Positions 33,917 through 45,879 of a stretch of 64,000 nt of DNA are shown here, piece by piece; positions within the stretch are counted from its first letter, which is position 1; each line of letters starts with the position of its first letter. The translations under genes and the position numbers were made by a program. The stretch spans positions 40,979,501 through 41,043,500 of the forward strand of contig CANTUV010000008.1 of NCBI GenBank assembly GCA_947685225.1, given 5' to 3'. This stretch comes from Garcia nutans (Eukaryota > Streptophyta > Magnoliopsida > Malpighiales > Euphorbiaceae). The notes under the pieces are model-generated. The model saw only the letters and a list, made by a program, of their open reading frames with translations, ran no database searches and had not been told where the DNA came from.

Positions 33917-33921
33917 TTTGC
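33917..33921. repeat. Target site duplication of Athila-2 (left copy)
   Basis: TTTGC, repeated directly after the right LTR at 42350-42354. Confidence 0.95.
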
Positions 33922-34214
33922 TGTTTTATTGGTTTTTGTTATAGATTTGTGTCTTGTTTATTATGATAATTATTGTTTTATTTAGGTATTTTGTTAGTTT
34001 TTATCGGTTTATTTAGTGTTTTCATTAATTTTGTTAGTTTTAGTTTATTTCAGTGTTTATATCGTTTTTAATCTAGTTTTTAGTATGTGTTTATGTTTTG
34101 TTGGTTAATGTTTATTTACTTCTTATTTACAATTTGTTTGAGTTTTGCTTTAGGTTAAAATAAGCCAAGGAACCAAGACTGAAGGAAAAATGGACAGTAG
34201 CTGACACAGGTAGA

Positions 34215-34534
34215 GGACACGGCCAAGTCACTGGCCGTGTCCCATATCAAGCTGAAAAGAAGCCACAAGACACAGTGATGGACACAGGCAAGGGACACGG
34301 CCAAGTCACTGGCCGTGTCCCTCCAAAGAAGCTCAAACACGGCCAAGTCACTCCAACTTGGCCGTGTCTCACCTAAATCCAAAGCAAAGAAGAGCAATTC
34401 TCACAGTAGGTGACACATCCAAGGGACACGGCCAAGTCACTGGCCGTGTCCCTCCAAAATGGTAAACTTGGCCGTGTCTCTCCCTCCAATTCACCTCCAA
34501 CATGGCCAAGTTCACTATAACTTGGCCGTGTCAC
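34215..34534. promoter_or_regulatory. Inverted-repeat array, Athila-2 5' LTR
   Basis: Four or five units of ACACGGCCAAGTCACT followed by GGCCGTGTC; the first has the same perfect arms and spacer as Athila-1. Unit number and spacing differ from Athila-1, so the motif is kept while the array is remodelled. Confidence 0.78.
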
Positions 34535-34566
34535 TCATGGATCAATGAAGACTCGCGGAGGTTTCG

Positions 34567-34574
34567 TATAAATA
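34567..34574 (+). promoter_or_regulatory. TATA box, Athila-2 5' LTR
   Basis: TATAAATA, 32 bases after the array, equivalent to 4083-4089; repeated in the 3' LTR at 41377-41384. Confidence 0.65.
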
Positions 34575-35545
34575 AAAAAGTTAGGGTTTTTCTTAAGGAC
34601 GGTTGGCAATTTTGAGCTGAGATTGAGCCGTCAAAGAGATTAGGGTTTTGATTACTTTGTTTTTCTTTGATTTTAATTACACTTTGGATTAAACTAGCTA
34701 GATTAGATTGTTCATGCCATTGATATATCCTTCTTGCAAGATTTGAACAAGAGATTCTTCAGAAGCTTCAAGGAGTTTGTAACTTGGTTTTGTTCTTGAA
34801 CTTTATCTCTTTATTTTCATTGAAATTGTATTGATGGATATTGTCATGTCTAAATTGATTTCTTTAATTATTAATAAGATGAGTATGTTTGATAGCATCA
34901 TGAACTAATTTGATCTAGTCTAGGGTTTGTATGGATCTGCTATGATTGTATGAATTGGTTATTCTCTTAGCTAATAATTTCTTTAGCCTTGATTGAATGA
35001 AATATTGTTAATATATAATTGATTGGCCACCAATTATGTGTTTTAGGTATTAGATGATGGATTGAGAGATGAAGTCTAATACTGGAACAATTCAATTAGG
35101 GACTTAGGTGAATTAGAGATATAACCTATTAAAAAGATTATTTCAATTATAACGAGATTAGTTGTAAGAGGTTTGAATGTGAGAGCTTATTTCCTTGACT
35201 CAATTAATTAAGTTGTTTGAGATTTAATCTTTGAAATTAAATTAGTTAAGAGGAATAACCGTTCATACATATAAGTAGCAGAGAAGTGCAAACCCTAGAC
35301 CTTTTTATCAAGTGAATCAAAACATCAGCTTAGTTTACTTTTATTTGTTTTTAAACTTCAATCAATCTTTTTCATTAGTTAACAATTTAAATTTTCTTCT
35401 TTATTTGTTATTCATAATCTGATAATCAATTAGCCACTTTAGCTTCCTTGTGAGATGACCTTGGGGCAATCACCTTTGCTACAGCTACCTCATATACTTG
35501 CGAGTGACGCTTTATGGTAGAGTTAATTCGAGCGTAACAAGTTTT

Positions 35546-35563
35546 TGGTGCCGCTGCCGGGGA
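35546..35563 (+). other. Primer binding site of Athila-2
   Basis: TGGTGCCGCTGCCGGGGA; one base differs from Athila-1 (C to T). Confidence 0.85.
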
Positions 35564-35684
35564 GGCTAATTGGCGAAATTGTTTATTAGGCAAAAAAAAA
35601 TATTCTAGATTATTTTTCACTGTTTTCATTTTATTTTATTTGTCTTTCACTTTTAATAATTTATTTTTCTAGAAAACTCTGTTT

Positions 35685-37862
35685 ATGCAAGGCAGGAGAT
35701 CACTCGAAGGAGAGCTATATCCATTCATTCCAAAAATCCAGAGAGTGAAAAGGAGCAGGGAAGAATTTGAGCTTTGCACCGGATTTGATACAGAGGAGGA
35801 CACTTCTGAATTTGAGTCAGATTCTGCACAATCAGTTAAAATGGCTGAAGAAAGGCAAAGAATGATGAGAGACTTTGCTAGACCTGTCATTGGAACTTCC
35901 ACCTCTTGCATAAGACTGACAGATGCAGCAAGAAATTATGAGTTGAAGAACATTCACTACAACATGCTGCCATCATTCTATGGAGTTCCAAATGAAGATC
36001 CTTTGAACTTTATTCGGGATTTCTACTCCATCCTCAACACTTTTCCATTGGGAGGATTAACAGAGGATCAGTTGAGGATGCGGTGTTTTCCATATACTTT
36101 GAAGGATAGGGCAAAGAGCTGGCTTATGATGTTGCCCGAAAACTCACTGACAACTTGGGAGCAAGTTTATAACAAGTTCATGGGCAAGTTCTATTCACAT
36201 CAAAAGACAGCTAAGTTGAGAGGGAAGATTGCTACATTCTCTCAATTTGAAGGAGAACCATTTCATGAGGCTTGGGACAGATTTAAGATGCTATTGATCC
36301 AATGTCCACATCATCACTACCCACTTCAACTTCTTAATCAGTTTTTCTATGATGGTCTAACCCAGCAATTTCAGAATACAGTTGACAATGCAGCTGGGGG
36401 AGCCATGGGAGAAAAGACAGCTGATGAGACTTATGAGATCTTTGAGATGTTGGGAGCTAATTCTCAATAGAAAAGTGTAAGAGGAAGAAGTAAAGGGGTG
36501 AACCAATTGGAAGCTAATAGTGAGATGGTAAATCAGATAGCTGAGCTGACAAGGCAAGTGCAGATGCTGAACATGAAGAATAATATTTCTTCATCTGCTC
36601 AAGAAGTGTGTGGAATCTGTGGAACTTTAAGGCATGGAGAAAATAGTTGCCCCTCTGCATATGAATCATTTGGGAATGAAGCTGAGCAAGTTAATGTTAT
36701 GGGAGGATTTCAACCAAGAGCTCGGAATGATACTTATTCAAATTCATACAATCCTGGTTGGAGTAATCACCCAAATTTTTCTTGGGCAACAAATAATTCT
36801 CAGCAGCCTTTCCATTTGCTTCAAAGACAGAACCAAGAGCAGGGCCAATCCTCAAATCAAGGGAAGTCTAAGGTAGAGAGTTTGGAGGAAAGTTTACAGG
36901 CTTTTATCCAGGTTAGTGCTAAGAATCAAGAGATAACAAACAAGAGGCTGGATTCCTTAGAAGTATCTTTTAAGAAAGTGGAGACACAAGTTGGACAACT
37001 TACATAACATATGCAGATTCAACAAAAGGGGAAATTCCCAAGTCAACCTGAGCAAGCACAATCAGTGACTGTTCTTAGAAGTGGTAAGGAAATTAACAAT
37101 AATGTTGAAAATGATTCTGTGAATGCAGGTGACAAAGAGAACAAGGAGGAAGGAGAACCAGAGAACAAAGGTGCTGGAGATAGATCAATGAAGAAGTCCT
37201 CTTCAACAGATTTACATAAGGCAAGTAATCCATACCGGCCACCTATACCATTCCCCAGCAGGTTGAAGGATGAAATAAAAGATAAGCAATTTTCTAACAT
37301 CTTCAAAATGCTGTCTAAGGTAAGTATTAACTTACCTTTACTTGAAGCAATAAAGAACATGCTGGCTTATGCCAAATTCTTCAAAGAGCTTATCACCAAG
37401 AAAAAGAGGTATGAGTCGAATGAAAAGGTGATAGTTTCCGAGGTAGCTAGTGCTGTTCTGCAGCATAAACTACCTCCCATGCTAAAGGATCCTGGTAGCT
37501 TTATAATTGAAATTTCTATGGGGAATGGAAAGGGGACTGAGGGCATGTGTGATCTAGGAGCTAGTGTGAATTTGATGCCTTATTCTGTTTATAAAGAATT
37601 AGGATTAGGGGAACTTAAACCGACAAAAATGGTGTTGCAATTAGCTGATAGGTCTTTTAGATTCCTGAAATGGGTTATAGAAGATGTGTTAGTTAAGGTT
37701 GGAGGGTTAATAGTACCTGTGGATTTCATAGTTCTTGACATGGAAGGGAGTAACCCTGCACCATCAGCACACACTATATTGCTGGGTAGGCCTTTCATGG
37801 CTACTACTAACACCTTAATAGATGTTAAAAATGGTAAGTTGTCAATGATTGTCTTAGGGTAA
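35685..37862 (+). pseudogene. gag-protease remnant of Athila-2
   Basis: Starts with ATG at 35685 (MQGRRSLEGELYPFIP), parallel to Athila-1. It includes the capsid region, the CCHC knuckle CGICGTLRHGENSC (about 36612) and the protease motif CDLGAS (about 37552). Three stops break it: TAG at 36468, TAA at 37005 and TAA at 37860. Each stands where Athila-1 has CAA, so each is explained by C-to-T change (with one extra A-to-G in the first). No RT follows. Confidence 0.9.
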
Positions 37863-38375
37863 ACTGTTGAATTTTCTATTTTTAATACTTCTTATATTCC
37901 TACAACTGCTTTATATGAGGAATGTTCTTTAATTAATTGTGTTGAAGCAGTTGTTTCATATGCTTTCTTGCAGACAGGTTCATCAGATAAATTAGAGCTG
38001 AAGCTGACCTTAGAAGAGGAGGCTAAACCAGTGGGGGAGACCCAAAAGTGCCTTAACCCAAAGGCATATGAGAGCTAGAGGAATTATAAGGATCACACTA
38101 AAGCACTTCATGACAGATTTATTAGGCAACAGACATTGAGTCCAAGTATGAAAGTTTTACTTTTTAATTCTCGACTCCGTCTATTTTCAGGTAAACACAA
38201 ATCTAGATGGAGTGGTCCTTTCGAGGTAACTAAGGTATGTCCTTCTGGTGCCATTGAATTGCTTAACTCTAGAACTAATAAGATTTTTAAAGCAAATAGA
38301 CATAGAGTTAAACCATATAAAGAAGGATTTCATGAAGTGAGGATCATTGACAGTACTTTGATCCACGATTCCTAG
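37863..38375 (+). pseudogene. Residual pol tail of Athila-2 after two deletions
   Basis: Follows Athila-1 to about 7545, then jumps to about 7890 across a shared CTTTAGA, and then from about 7945 to about 10280. What remains ends with the integrase C-terminal segment (FNSRLRLFSGKHKSRWSGPFEV) and a stop at 38373. The first junction carries clear microhomology. Confidence 0.88.
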
Positions 38376-38797
38376 TCTTGCATGATGTCCAGCTATATGA
38401 CATTAAAGAAGTGCTAAATGGGAGGCAACCCATTAGTTTGAATTTCTTTTTCATAGTTATAATTTTATATTTTGCAGTTTTGATTTTATGTTTAGTTTAA
38501 ATAAATGGAAACCCTAAAGCTTTCTTGCATCTTGTTTTTGAACTTTTGTGTTTGTGATGGAAAGTTAGGATTTTTGCCTCACCAGGGTACGATGGAAGAC
38601 AGGTTGTCCTTTAACTCTTTTTCTTTATTATTCTTGTTTTCCATTGAGGACAATGTAAATTCTAAAGTGTGGGGTAATCTTTAAACTTTTCTTTAATTTT
38701 CGTTTTGTTTGTCGTGTTTGTTTATTGTGTTTGTTGTGCATGGCATAATTGTTGGAAGTTTATTGATCTTTTCTGTGATTTTATCATTATAGTTGGG

Positions 38798-39968
38798 ACT
38801 TTAGAATCAGCATAAAGATTAGCATTTGAATTCATTCAGGATCAATTTTCACATTCTGCAATTTATGACATATAAATCTTTGTAAACCCACCTGTGTGAG
38901 TTTTGAGCCTCATAATTTGATATTATTATCAGTTGATTTTCTTTTCTTAATTGTGCACCTTCATGATTTTGCATCTCTAGAGTTTGCTTTTGCATACTAA
39001 TTGAACTCACATTATGATTTAATTTCAAGTTTTAAAATGATGAAGGCAAATTAGGTTAGCCCTTTAGCTTAAAAAGACCTCCCTTAATATTGATTTCCTT
39101 AGTGAGCCAAGTTGAGCCTTTGACTTTTTCTTTTTTGATCCACACAATTCTCAACTTAACATGTTCTTATTATCATCATACCTGCATTAAGGAATGGAGT
39201 TTTAAGATATGACAATAGGGTGGTTTGTTTCAAAGTGTGGGGTAAGCAAGTAAAAAAAAAAGAAAAATGGAATTGCTAATTGGGGTTGAAATGCATACTT
39301 TGCACATTGTATTTGATTAAGAGTCATTATTCTTTTCCTCTACATTTTAAGCTAGATGTTCCATGCAATTCTTAATATATACAAAATTAAGAATTGCATG
39401 GAACATCTAGCTTAAAATGTAGAGGAAAAGAATAATGACTCTTAATCAAATACAATGTGCAAAGTATGCATTTCAACCCCCAATTAGCAATTCCATTTTT
39501 CTTTTCTTTTTTTTACTTGCTTACCCCACACTTTGAAACAAACCACCCTATTGTCATATCATAAAACTTCATTCCTTAATGCAGGTATGATGATAATAAG
39601 AACATGTTAAGTTGAGAATTGTGTGGATCAAAAAAGAAAAAGTCAGAGGCTCAACTTGGCTCACTAAGGAAATCAATATTAAGGGAGGTCTTTTTAAGCT
39701 AAAGGGCTAACCTAATTTGCCTTCATCATTTTAAAACTTGAGATTAAATCATAATGTGAGTTCAATTAGTATGCAAAAGCAAACTCTAGAGATGCAAAAT
39801 CATGAAGGTGCACACTTAAGAAAAGAAAATCAACTGATAATAATATCAAATTATGAGGCTCAAAACTCACACAGGTGGGTTTACAAAGATTTATATGTCA
39901 TAAATTGCAGAATGTGAAAATTGATCCTGAATGAATTCAAATGCTAATCTTTATGCTGATTCTAAAGT
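38798..39968. repeat. 1.17 kb near-perfect inverted duplication
   Basis: The arm 38798-39375 (starting ACTTTAGAATCAGC) is matched in reverse complement by 39387-39968 (ending GCTGATTCTAAAGT), with an 11-base centre. Differences are few (for example GAGGCTC/GAGCCTT and small poly-A length changes). Athila-1 has only one copy of this sequence in the forward direction (about 12825-13385). Confidence 0.93.
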
Positions 39969-39999
39969 TCTCCTAATCTTAAATTAGCCGCTTTTTGTT

Positions 40000-40080
40000 T
40001 ATTGTGTTTGTTGTGCATGGTATAATTGTTGGAAATCACGGCCAAGTCACTGGCCGTGTCCCTCCAAAATGATCCATGCA
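40000..40080 (+). repeat. Chimeric junction with captured LTR-array fragment
   Basis: After the inverted arm, about 36 bases repeat 38720-38757 in direct orientation. Next comes a ~35-base piece identical to the LTR array (CACGGCCAAGTCACT and on to CCAAAATG, as at 34426-34460). The sequence then re-enters the interrupted region at ATGCAATTCTTAA (compare 39364). Confidence 0.85.
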
Positions 40081-40710
40081 ATTCTTAATTTTGTATATAT
40101 ATATATATATATAAATGATAAAAGTAAAAAAAAAGAGAGAAAATAAAAGAAAAGTTATATATATATACAAAATTCATATATGTTCTAGCATTGGTTATCA
40201 AAAGAGGAATGTTGACTCATGTATTTTTATGCAAGTATGTAAGATTATCAAGGGTTGGTGAGTACGCCATTTGAGGGAGTTAAGAGTTCCTTAGCAAGAA
40301 TAGTGTCTAATTTAGATACTCCATTTCTTGATGCTCCAGCTTAAATGTCTTTTCTCATACCTTCACCTTAGCCCCATTACATCCAAATAAAAGACCTTCG
40401 ATTATTTCTTGAGACAATCAGTGAGGGAGATTGGATAATTAAGCAAGTTTATGGTAGTATGCAGTCATGAGTGGTTTGAGTGATTAACCTTTGAAATAGA
40501 GTGAAACACTTAGATGAGAGATAAGATTTGTATGTTTGGATTAATGTATGAGTTAAGAAAATCCTTGATTGAAGTAAGATGGAAATATTTATGGCTGAGT
40601 CTTAAAGGATTTCATCTATATACTGGAATTATAGTTAAGGTTGTTTGAGTTTTTAATTTATGCCATGTGAATTTGCTTGAGGACAAGCAAAGTTTTAAGT
40701 GTGGGGTAGT

Positions 40711-42349
40711 TGTTTTATTGGTTTTTGTTATAGAGTTGTGTCTTGTTTATTATGATAATTATTATTTTATTTAGGTATTTTGTTAGTTTTTATCGGTTTA
40801 TTTAGTGTTTTCATTAATTTTGTTAGTTTTAGTTTATTACAGTGTTTATATCATTTTTTATCTAGTTTTTAGTATGTGATTATGTTTTGTTGGTTAATGT
40901 TTATTTACTTCTTATTTACAATTTGTTTGAGTTTTGCTTTAGGTTAAAAAAAGCCAAGGAACCAAGACTGAAGGAAAAATGGACAGTAGCTGACACAGGC
41001 AGAGGACATGCACAAGTCACCGGCCGTGTCCCATATCAAGCTAAAAAGAAGCCACAAGACACAGTGATGGACACAGGCAAGGGACATGGCCAAGTCACTG
41101 GCCGTGTCCCTCTGAAGAAGCTCAAACACGGCCAAGTCACTCCAACTTGGCCGTGTCTCACCTAAATCCAAAGCAAAGAAGAGCAATTCTCACAGTAGGT
41201 GACACATCCAAGGGACACGGCCAAGTCACTGGCCGTGTCCCTCTAAAATGGTCCAACTTGGCCGTGTCACCATCAACTTGGCCGTGTTTCTCCCTCCAAT
41301 TCACCTCCAACACGGCCAAGTTCACTCTAAAATGGCCGTGTCACTCATGGATCAATGAAGACGCGCGGAGGTTTCGTATAAATAAAAAAGTTAGGGTTTT
41401 TCTCAAGGACGGTTGGCAATTTTGAGCTGAGATTGAGCCGTCAAAGAGATTAGGGTTTTGATAACTTTTTTTTTCTTTGATTTTAATTACACTTTGGATT
41501 AAACTAGCTAGATTAGATTGTTCATGCCATTGATATATCCTTCTTGCAAGATTTGAACAAGAGATTCTTCAGAAGCTTCAAGGAGTTTGTAACTTGGTTT
41601 TGTTCTTGAACTTTATCTCTTTATTTTCATTGAAATTGTATTGATGGATATTATCATGTCTAAATTGATTTCTTTGATTATTAATGAGATGAGTATGTTT
41701 GATAGCATCATGAACTAATTTGATCTAGTTTAGGGTTTGTATGGATCTGCTATGATTGTATGAATTGGTTATTCTCTTAGCTAATAATTTCTTTAGCCTT
41801 GATTGAATGAAATATTGTTAATATATAATTGATTGGCCAACAATTATGTGTTTTAGGTATTAGATGATGGATTGAGAGATGAAGTCTAATACTGGAACAA
41901 TTCAATTAGGGACTTAGGTGAATTAGAGATATAACCTATTAAAAAGATTATTTCAATTATAACGAGATTAGTTGTAAGAGGTTTGAATGCGAGAGCTTAT
42001 TTCCTTGACTCAATTAATTAAGTTGTTCGAGATTTAATCTTTGAAATTAAATTAGTTAAGAGGAATAACCGTTCATACATATAAGTAGCAGAGAAGTGCA
42101 AACCCTAGACCTTTTTATAAAGTGAATCAAAACATCAGCTTAGTTTACTTTTATTTGTTTTTAAACTTCAATCAATCTTTTTCATTAGTTAACAATTTAA
42201 ATTTTCTTCTTTATTTGTTATTCATAATCTGATAATCAATTAGCCACTTTAGCTTCCTTGTGAGACGACCTTGGGGCGATCACCTTTGCTACAGCTACCT
42301 CGTATACTTGCGAGTGACGCTTTATGGTAGAGTTAATTCAAGCGTAACA
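40711..42349 (+). repeat. 3' LTR of Athila-2
   Basis: From TGTTTTATTGG to GCGTAACA (1639 bp), close to the 5' copy. Array at 41004-41344 with an extra CATCAACTTGGCCGTG unit, TATA at 41377-41384. Followed by TSD TTTGC at 42350-42354. Confidence 0.93.
41004..41344. promoter_or_regulatory. Inverted-repeat array, Athila-2 3' LTR
   Basis: Same motif as the 5' LTR array; the first unit is damaged (GGACATGCACAAGTCACC) and one half-unit is added near 41263-41290. Confidence 0.75.
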
Positions 42350-42462
42350 TTTGCCTTCTGCTTGAATGATCTGAAACCTTAGTGAAAGAGAGTGAAAAGC
42401 AATAAGACTTAATTTTTGAGGCTTTGGGTTCTGGACCCAAGAGATTTTGAAACACGATCGTA

Positions 42463-42960
42463 AACTAGACTTGGATACTCGATCTTAAATCAGATTTGGA
42501 TACTCGATCCTAACCTAGATTTGGATACTCAACCCTAAATTGGATTTGGATACTCGATCCTAAACTGGATTTGGATACTCGATCCTAAATTGGTTTTGGA
42601 TACTCGATCCTAAACTGGTTTGGGATACTCGATCCTAACTGGATTTGGATACTCGATCCTAAACTGGATTCGGATACTCGATCCTAAGCTGGATTTGGAT
42701 ACTCGATCCTAAACTGGATTTGGATACTCGATCCTAACTTGGATTGGGATACTCGATCATTCAGATAATCGATCTTAACTTGGATTCGGATACTGGATCC
42801 TAACTGGATTGGGATACTCGATCCTAACTGGATTTGGATACTCGATCCTAAATCGGATTTGAATACTTGATCCTAAATTGGATTGGGATACTCGATCCTA
42901 ACTTGATTTGGATACTCGATCCTAAACTTGATTGGGATACTCAATCCTAACCTGGGTACT
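42463..42960. repeat. Tandem repeat 1 of the Ogre-like element
   Basis: About 19 copies of a ~24-base unit with core TTGGATACTCGATCCTAA, with point variants. It lies just inside the 3' LTR on the minus strand once Athila-2 is removed. Confidence 0.92.
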
Positions 42961-43104
42961 TTGACTTGAGATTTGAATTGATTTTGATTTAATTTGGGTA
43001 CTTGGACCCAAGATTAGATTTGATTTGGGTACTTGGACCCGAGAATGAATTTGACTAACCTTTTATCAGTTGAGAAGTCTGACTGCTCCGACTGTTCTAT
43101 GCAT

Positions 43105-43432
43105 TGTGATTCTTCACCCTCAGAATGGATCTTAATCCTTGGAGATTGGGTCTTCACCCTTGCAAATGGATCTTCATCCTTGAAAATGAATCTTCATCTT
43201 TTGACATCGGGTCTTTACCCTTGAAAAATGGATCATCATCCTTTGAGATTGGGTCTTCACATTTGCAAATGGATCTTCATCCTTTAAGATCGGGTCTTTA
43301 CCCTTGAAAAATGGATCTTCATTCTTTGAGATCGGGTCTTCACCCTTGCAAATGGATCTTCATCCTTTGAGATTGGGTCATTACCCTTGAAACATGGGTC
43401 TTTATCCATTGGAGGTCGGGTCTTTACCCTGG
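43105..43432. repeat. Tandem repeat 2 of the Ogre-like element
   Basis: About eight ~41-base units built from GGGTCTTCACCCTTG and AATGGATCTTCATCC phrases. Unrelated in sequence to tandem repeat 1 next to it. Confidence 0.88.
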
Positions 43433-45879
43433 CTTTAGCTCTTTTAGCTGGATTGGTCTTTTATCTTTTGCATCTTCATTCTATTGAGAGTTCTAATGTT
43501 CCATTCTTTTGTTCTTCCTTTTTGCAAAGATTTAGCTATTTTTAATTGGACCTTATATCCTCTCCTTGCCCCCCCTGTGTGGCAAAATATTTGTAAGTGA
43601 GTTTAAAAATATTTGGTATATAAACTCAAAAAATTGAAAAGGAGAAACTTTGCCCCCTATGTAGGCTCAAACCAAATATTTTATCCATGCAAGCTTGGAT
43701 TGTGTTTTTGCCGTCTAGTTCTTCGCACAAGTACTTATTTCTTCTCTTTGAAAATTTACTGGAGCTTTCTGAAGCAATGGGCTTTAATTCACAGGGTGTT
43801 TGCTGTTCATTAAGATAAGAAAGTGCGATGTAATATGCTCATGTATGCATGATATGCATGAATAATACTTACAGTTGTTCCATCGACTCACAGACCGAGG
43901 CGATCAGCAGAAGTGTTCTCATTGGTTCCTTTTTGACGCTTGTTCAGGTCTCACATTGGAAAGATCAAAAGCTTTGTCTTTGTAGCTTTTATCTTCAAGA
44001 TGATGAAAACATGAGTGGTGGAGACCCCAAGCAGCAGAGTCAGGGATTCATCTATCTCAGCATGTCAGTTGATGACCTTGCCAATAATCATTTCCTGTGC
44101 CCAATGTGTCCTTTAGAGGTTCAACATACTTCCCTTAACTTGAAGGCTTTGTATGACAAAACACTTTTTTTTTTTAATTTTGATTTTGAAATCAAATGTT
44201 GGCTTTGCCAAATCAATGTCAATATACCTCAGGACTTGATTTTTCTAAATTAACATATCTATAACATGACAACCCTAGTTACCGTACTAAACTCAGGAAT
44301 TATTTCTATTTAAGCAAGAACTGTTGCACTTCAGATAGGCACATACACATTACTTAGACAAAGGTCTAATTGATTTTAAATATTGGCTATCTCATATGCA
44401 TGCTTATCCAAACTATCTCCACAAATAGACTCTACCTACCAAGAGAGATCAACAGGTCTTTGATAGGCTTGAAATGGGGTCTATGAGGGACATGGGTTTA
44501 AGTGAAGGCCATTTGTAAGTTGGGGCTGATGTGACACAATGGACAAACCCTCATACTACAAAATTTCTTGTTGGAACTTTAGACAGTTGGGAGCAATCTT
44601 TCTAGACTCCAAATTTCTTCTGTCTTCTTGGCATTAATCTGGATCTTGATTTGGATAGTTTTTTGCCCTTGCAAAAAGTTTGGTACCCAAATTCATTTCT
44701 TTTCTTCTTCTCCCTTTTATTTCTTTTTATTTTTCTTACTCTTCCCTTTCTTTGAGCATTTCATCATTTCGTCCTTCTTCTTTGTAGGACTGTCAAGTAC
44801 AGAACTTTCAAGAACTAGATGGTCTTTCTCCTTTTTTCTCCAATTTTGATTGAATCTTTGGTTGGGTTGGACCAATTCAAGTCAAAATGTCCTTATAAAT
44901 CAAATGGAAGCCTTTTACTGCTTTAGGTAAAAGAAAACTCAGTTGGCTTTCTGAACCGCCTTTTTGGATTTTAATTTTTTTGTCCTTTTTGTTTTCTTCT
45001 TTTTTTCTCTTTTTTTTGTTATTTTTTTGTTATTTTTTTATTTTATTTTTTTGTTCTAGCTCTAAAAGAGTTGTCTTGTTTGTACCAACGTGGGCTTCCA
45101 ATAATGTATAAGTATAGTAACATAAATCTTCTTTAACAGGGATAAATCATTTATTACTTCGATGTTGTCTTGGTATATTGGAGATATTAGAAAAACTTCA
45201 ACTACCCTTATGGTCTTAAAAACATCAACTACCCTTATGGTCTTGAGAACTTTAACTATCTTTATGGTCTTGAGAACTTCAACTATCCAATCATTGCTTT
45301 CTTTGATCTTCTTGCCTCTTCATCTTAGTGATCATCAGACTTGTCAAAAGTATCACAACAGCTCAGGGTAGGTTGTTGGGGTTATATGCCAATTAAAAGA
45401 AAGCTAAAATTTTATGAAGGCTGAAAGGGACAACTAGGGATTGATATTTAATAGGGTGGATACTAGTTGTTGGCTAACCAAACAATGCCTAGATCATCTC
45501 TCCTTTAAATAAGCAGAGTTCAATTTCGCCTCGAAAGCTTGTCAAAGAATGTTCTAAGACTGACTAGGACCTTGACAAAGGTAATTACGCTGGAGCCCTC
45601 TCTAAGTAAGCATACACAACTCAATGCTATAGAGCAATTCCCTCACCTAGTAAAGTCATTCGAGTCATGATGCAAAAATATATTAATTCATGAATTATCA
45701 AGCTAGATTCCTCATTGGTTGAGCACCAAAATGAATAAAGACCAACAAAAATTTTGATGAAAGTAATTTATTCAAGCAACTTTAAATTTGAAAAAAACAA
45801 GATTGTTCCAATTTAATATTAAGGAAAGTAAAATTAAAAAGCAATATTCAAGCTAAGAAAAGTTCGTTGAGTTTAAGCT
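43433..45879 (-). other. Degraded internal region of the Ogre-like element
   Basis: About 2.4 kb between the tandem repeats and gag. The part near 43535-43630 matches element B at 55615-55700 (TTGCCCCC...TGTGTG phrase). No pol motif is seen on either strand. A T-rich run lies at about 44980-45055, and short CTTATGGTCTT repeats at 45195-45290. A 134-codon plus-strand ORF at 43849 has no recognisable feature. Confidence 0.55.

Larger units (their letters stand above)
33922..35539 (+). repeat. 5' LTR of Athila-2
   Basis: From TGTTTTATTGG to GCGTAACA (1618 bp). Collinear with the Athila-1 LTR but clearly diverged. Holds the array (34215-34534) and TATAAATA (34567-34574). Confidence 0.93.
38376..40710 (+). 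other. 3' noncoding region of Athila-2
   Basis: Corresponds to Athila-1 10600-10680 and then 12560-14015; the post-pol array and extra gene between them are missing. It holds the large inverted duplication and a short captured piece of LTR array. No gene. The polypurine tract is at 40698-40710. Confidence 0.8.
33922..42349 (+). mobile_element. Athila-2: internally deleted Athila-like element
   Basis: 8428 bp with TG...CA LTRs, a TTFGC-position TSD (TTTGC) and the same primer site type as Athila-1. Relative to Athila-1 it lacks about 0.35 kb of the protease-RT linker, about 2.3 kb of RT to integrase, and the whole post-pol array and extra gene. It contains a 1.17 kb inverted duplication in its 3' region. 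It keeps LTR promoter, primer site and polypurine tract, so it could have been mobilised in trans. Confidence 0.93.

Noticed and set aside
42463..42960. Centromeric satellite
   Set aside because: Only about 19 short units confined to a retrotransposon 3' region; no long array in the window.
43849..44253. 134-codon plus-strand ORF in the Ogre-like element
   Set aside because: No recognisable motif, antisense to the element, and ends in poly-T-derived Phe runs; left as unexplained sequence.
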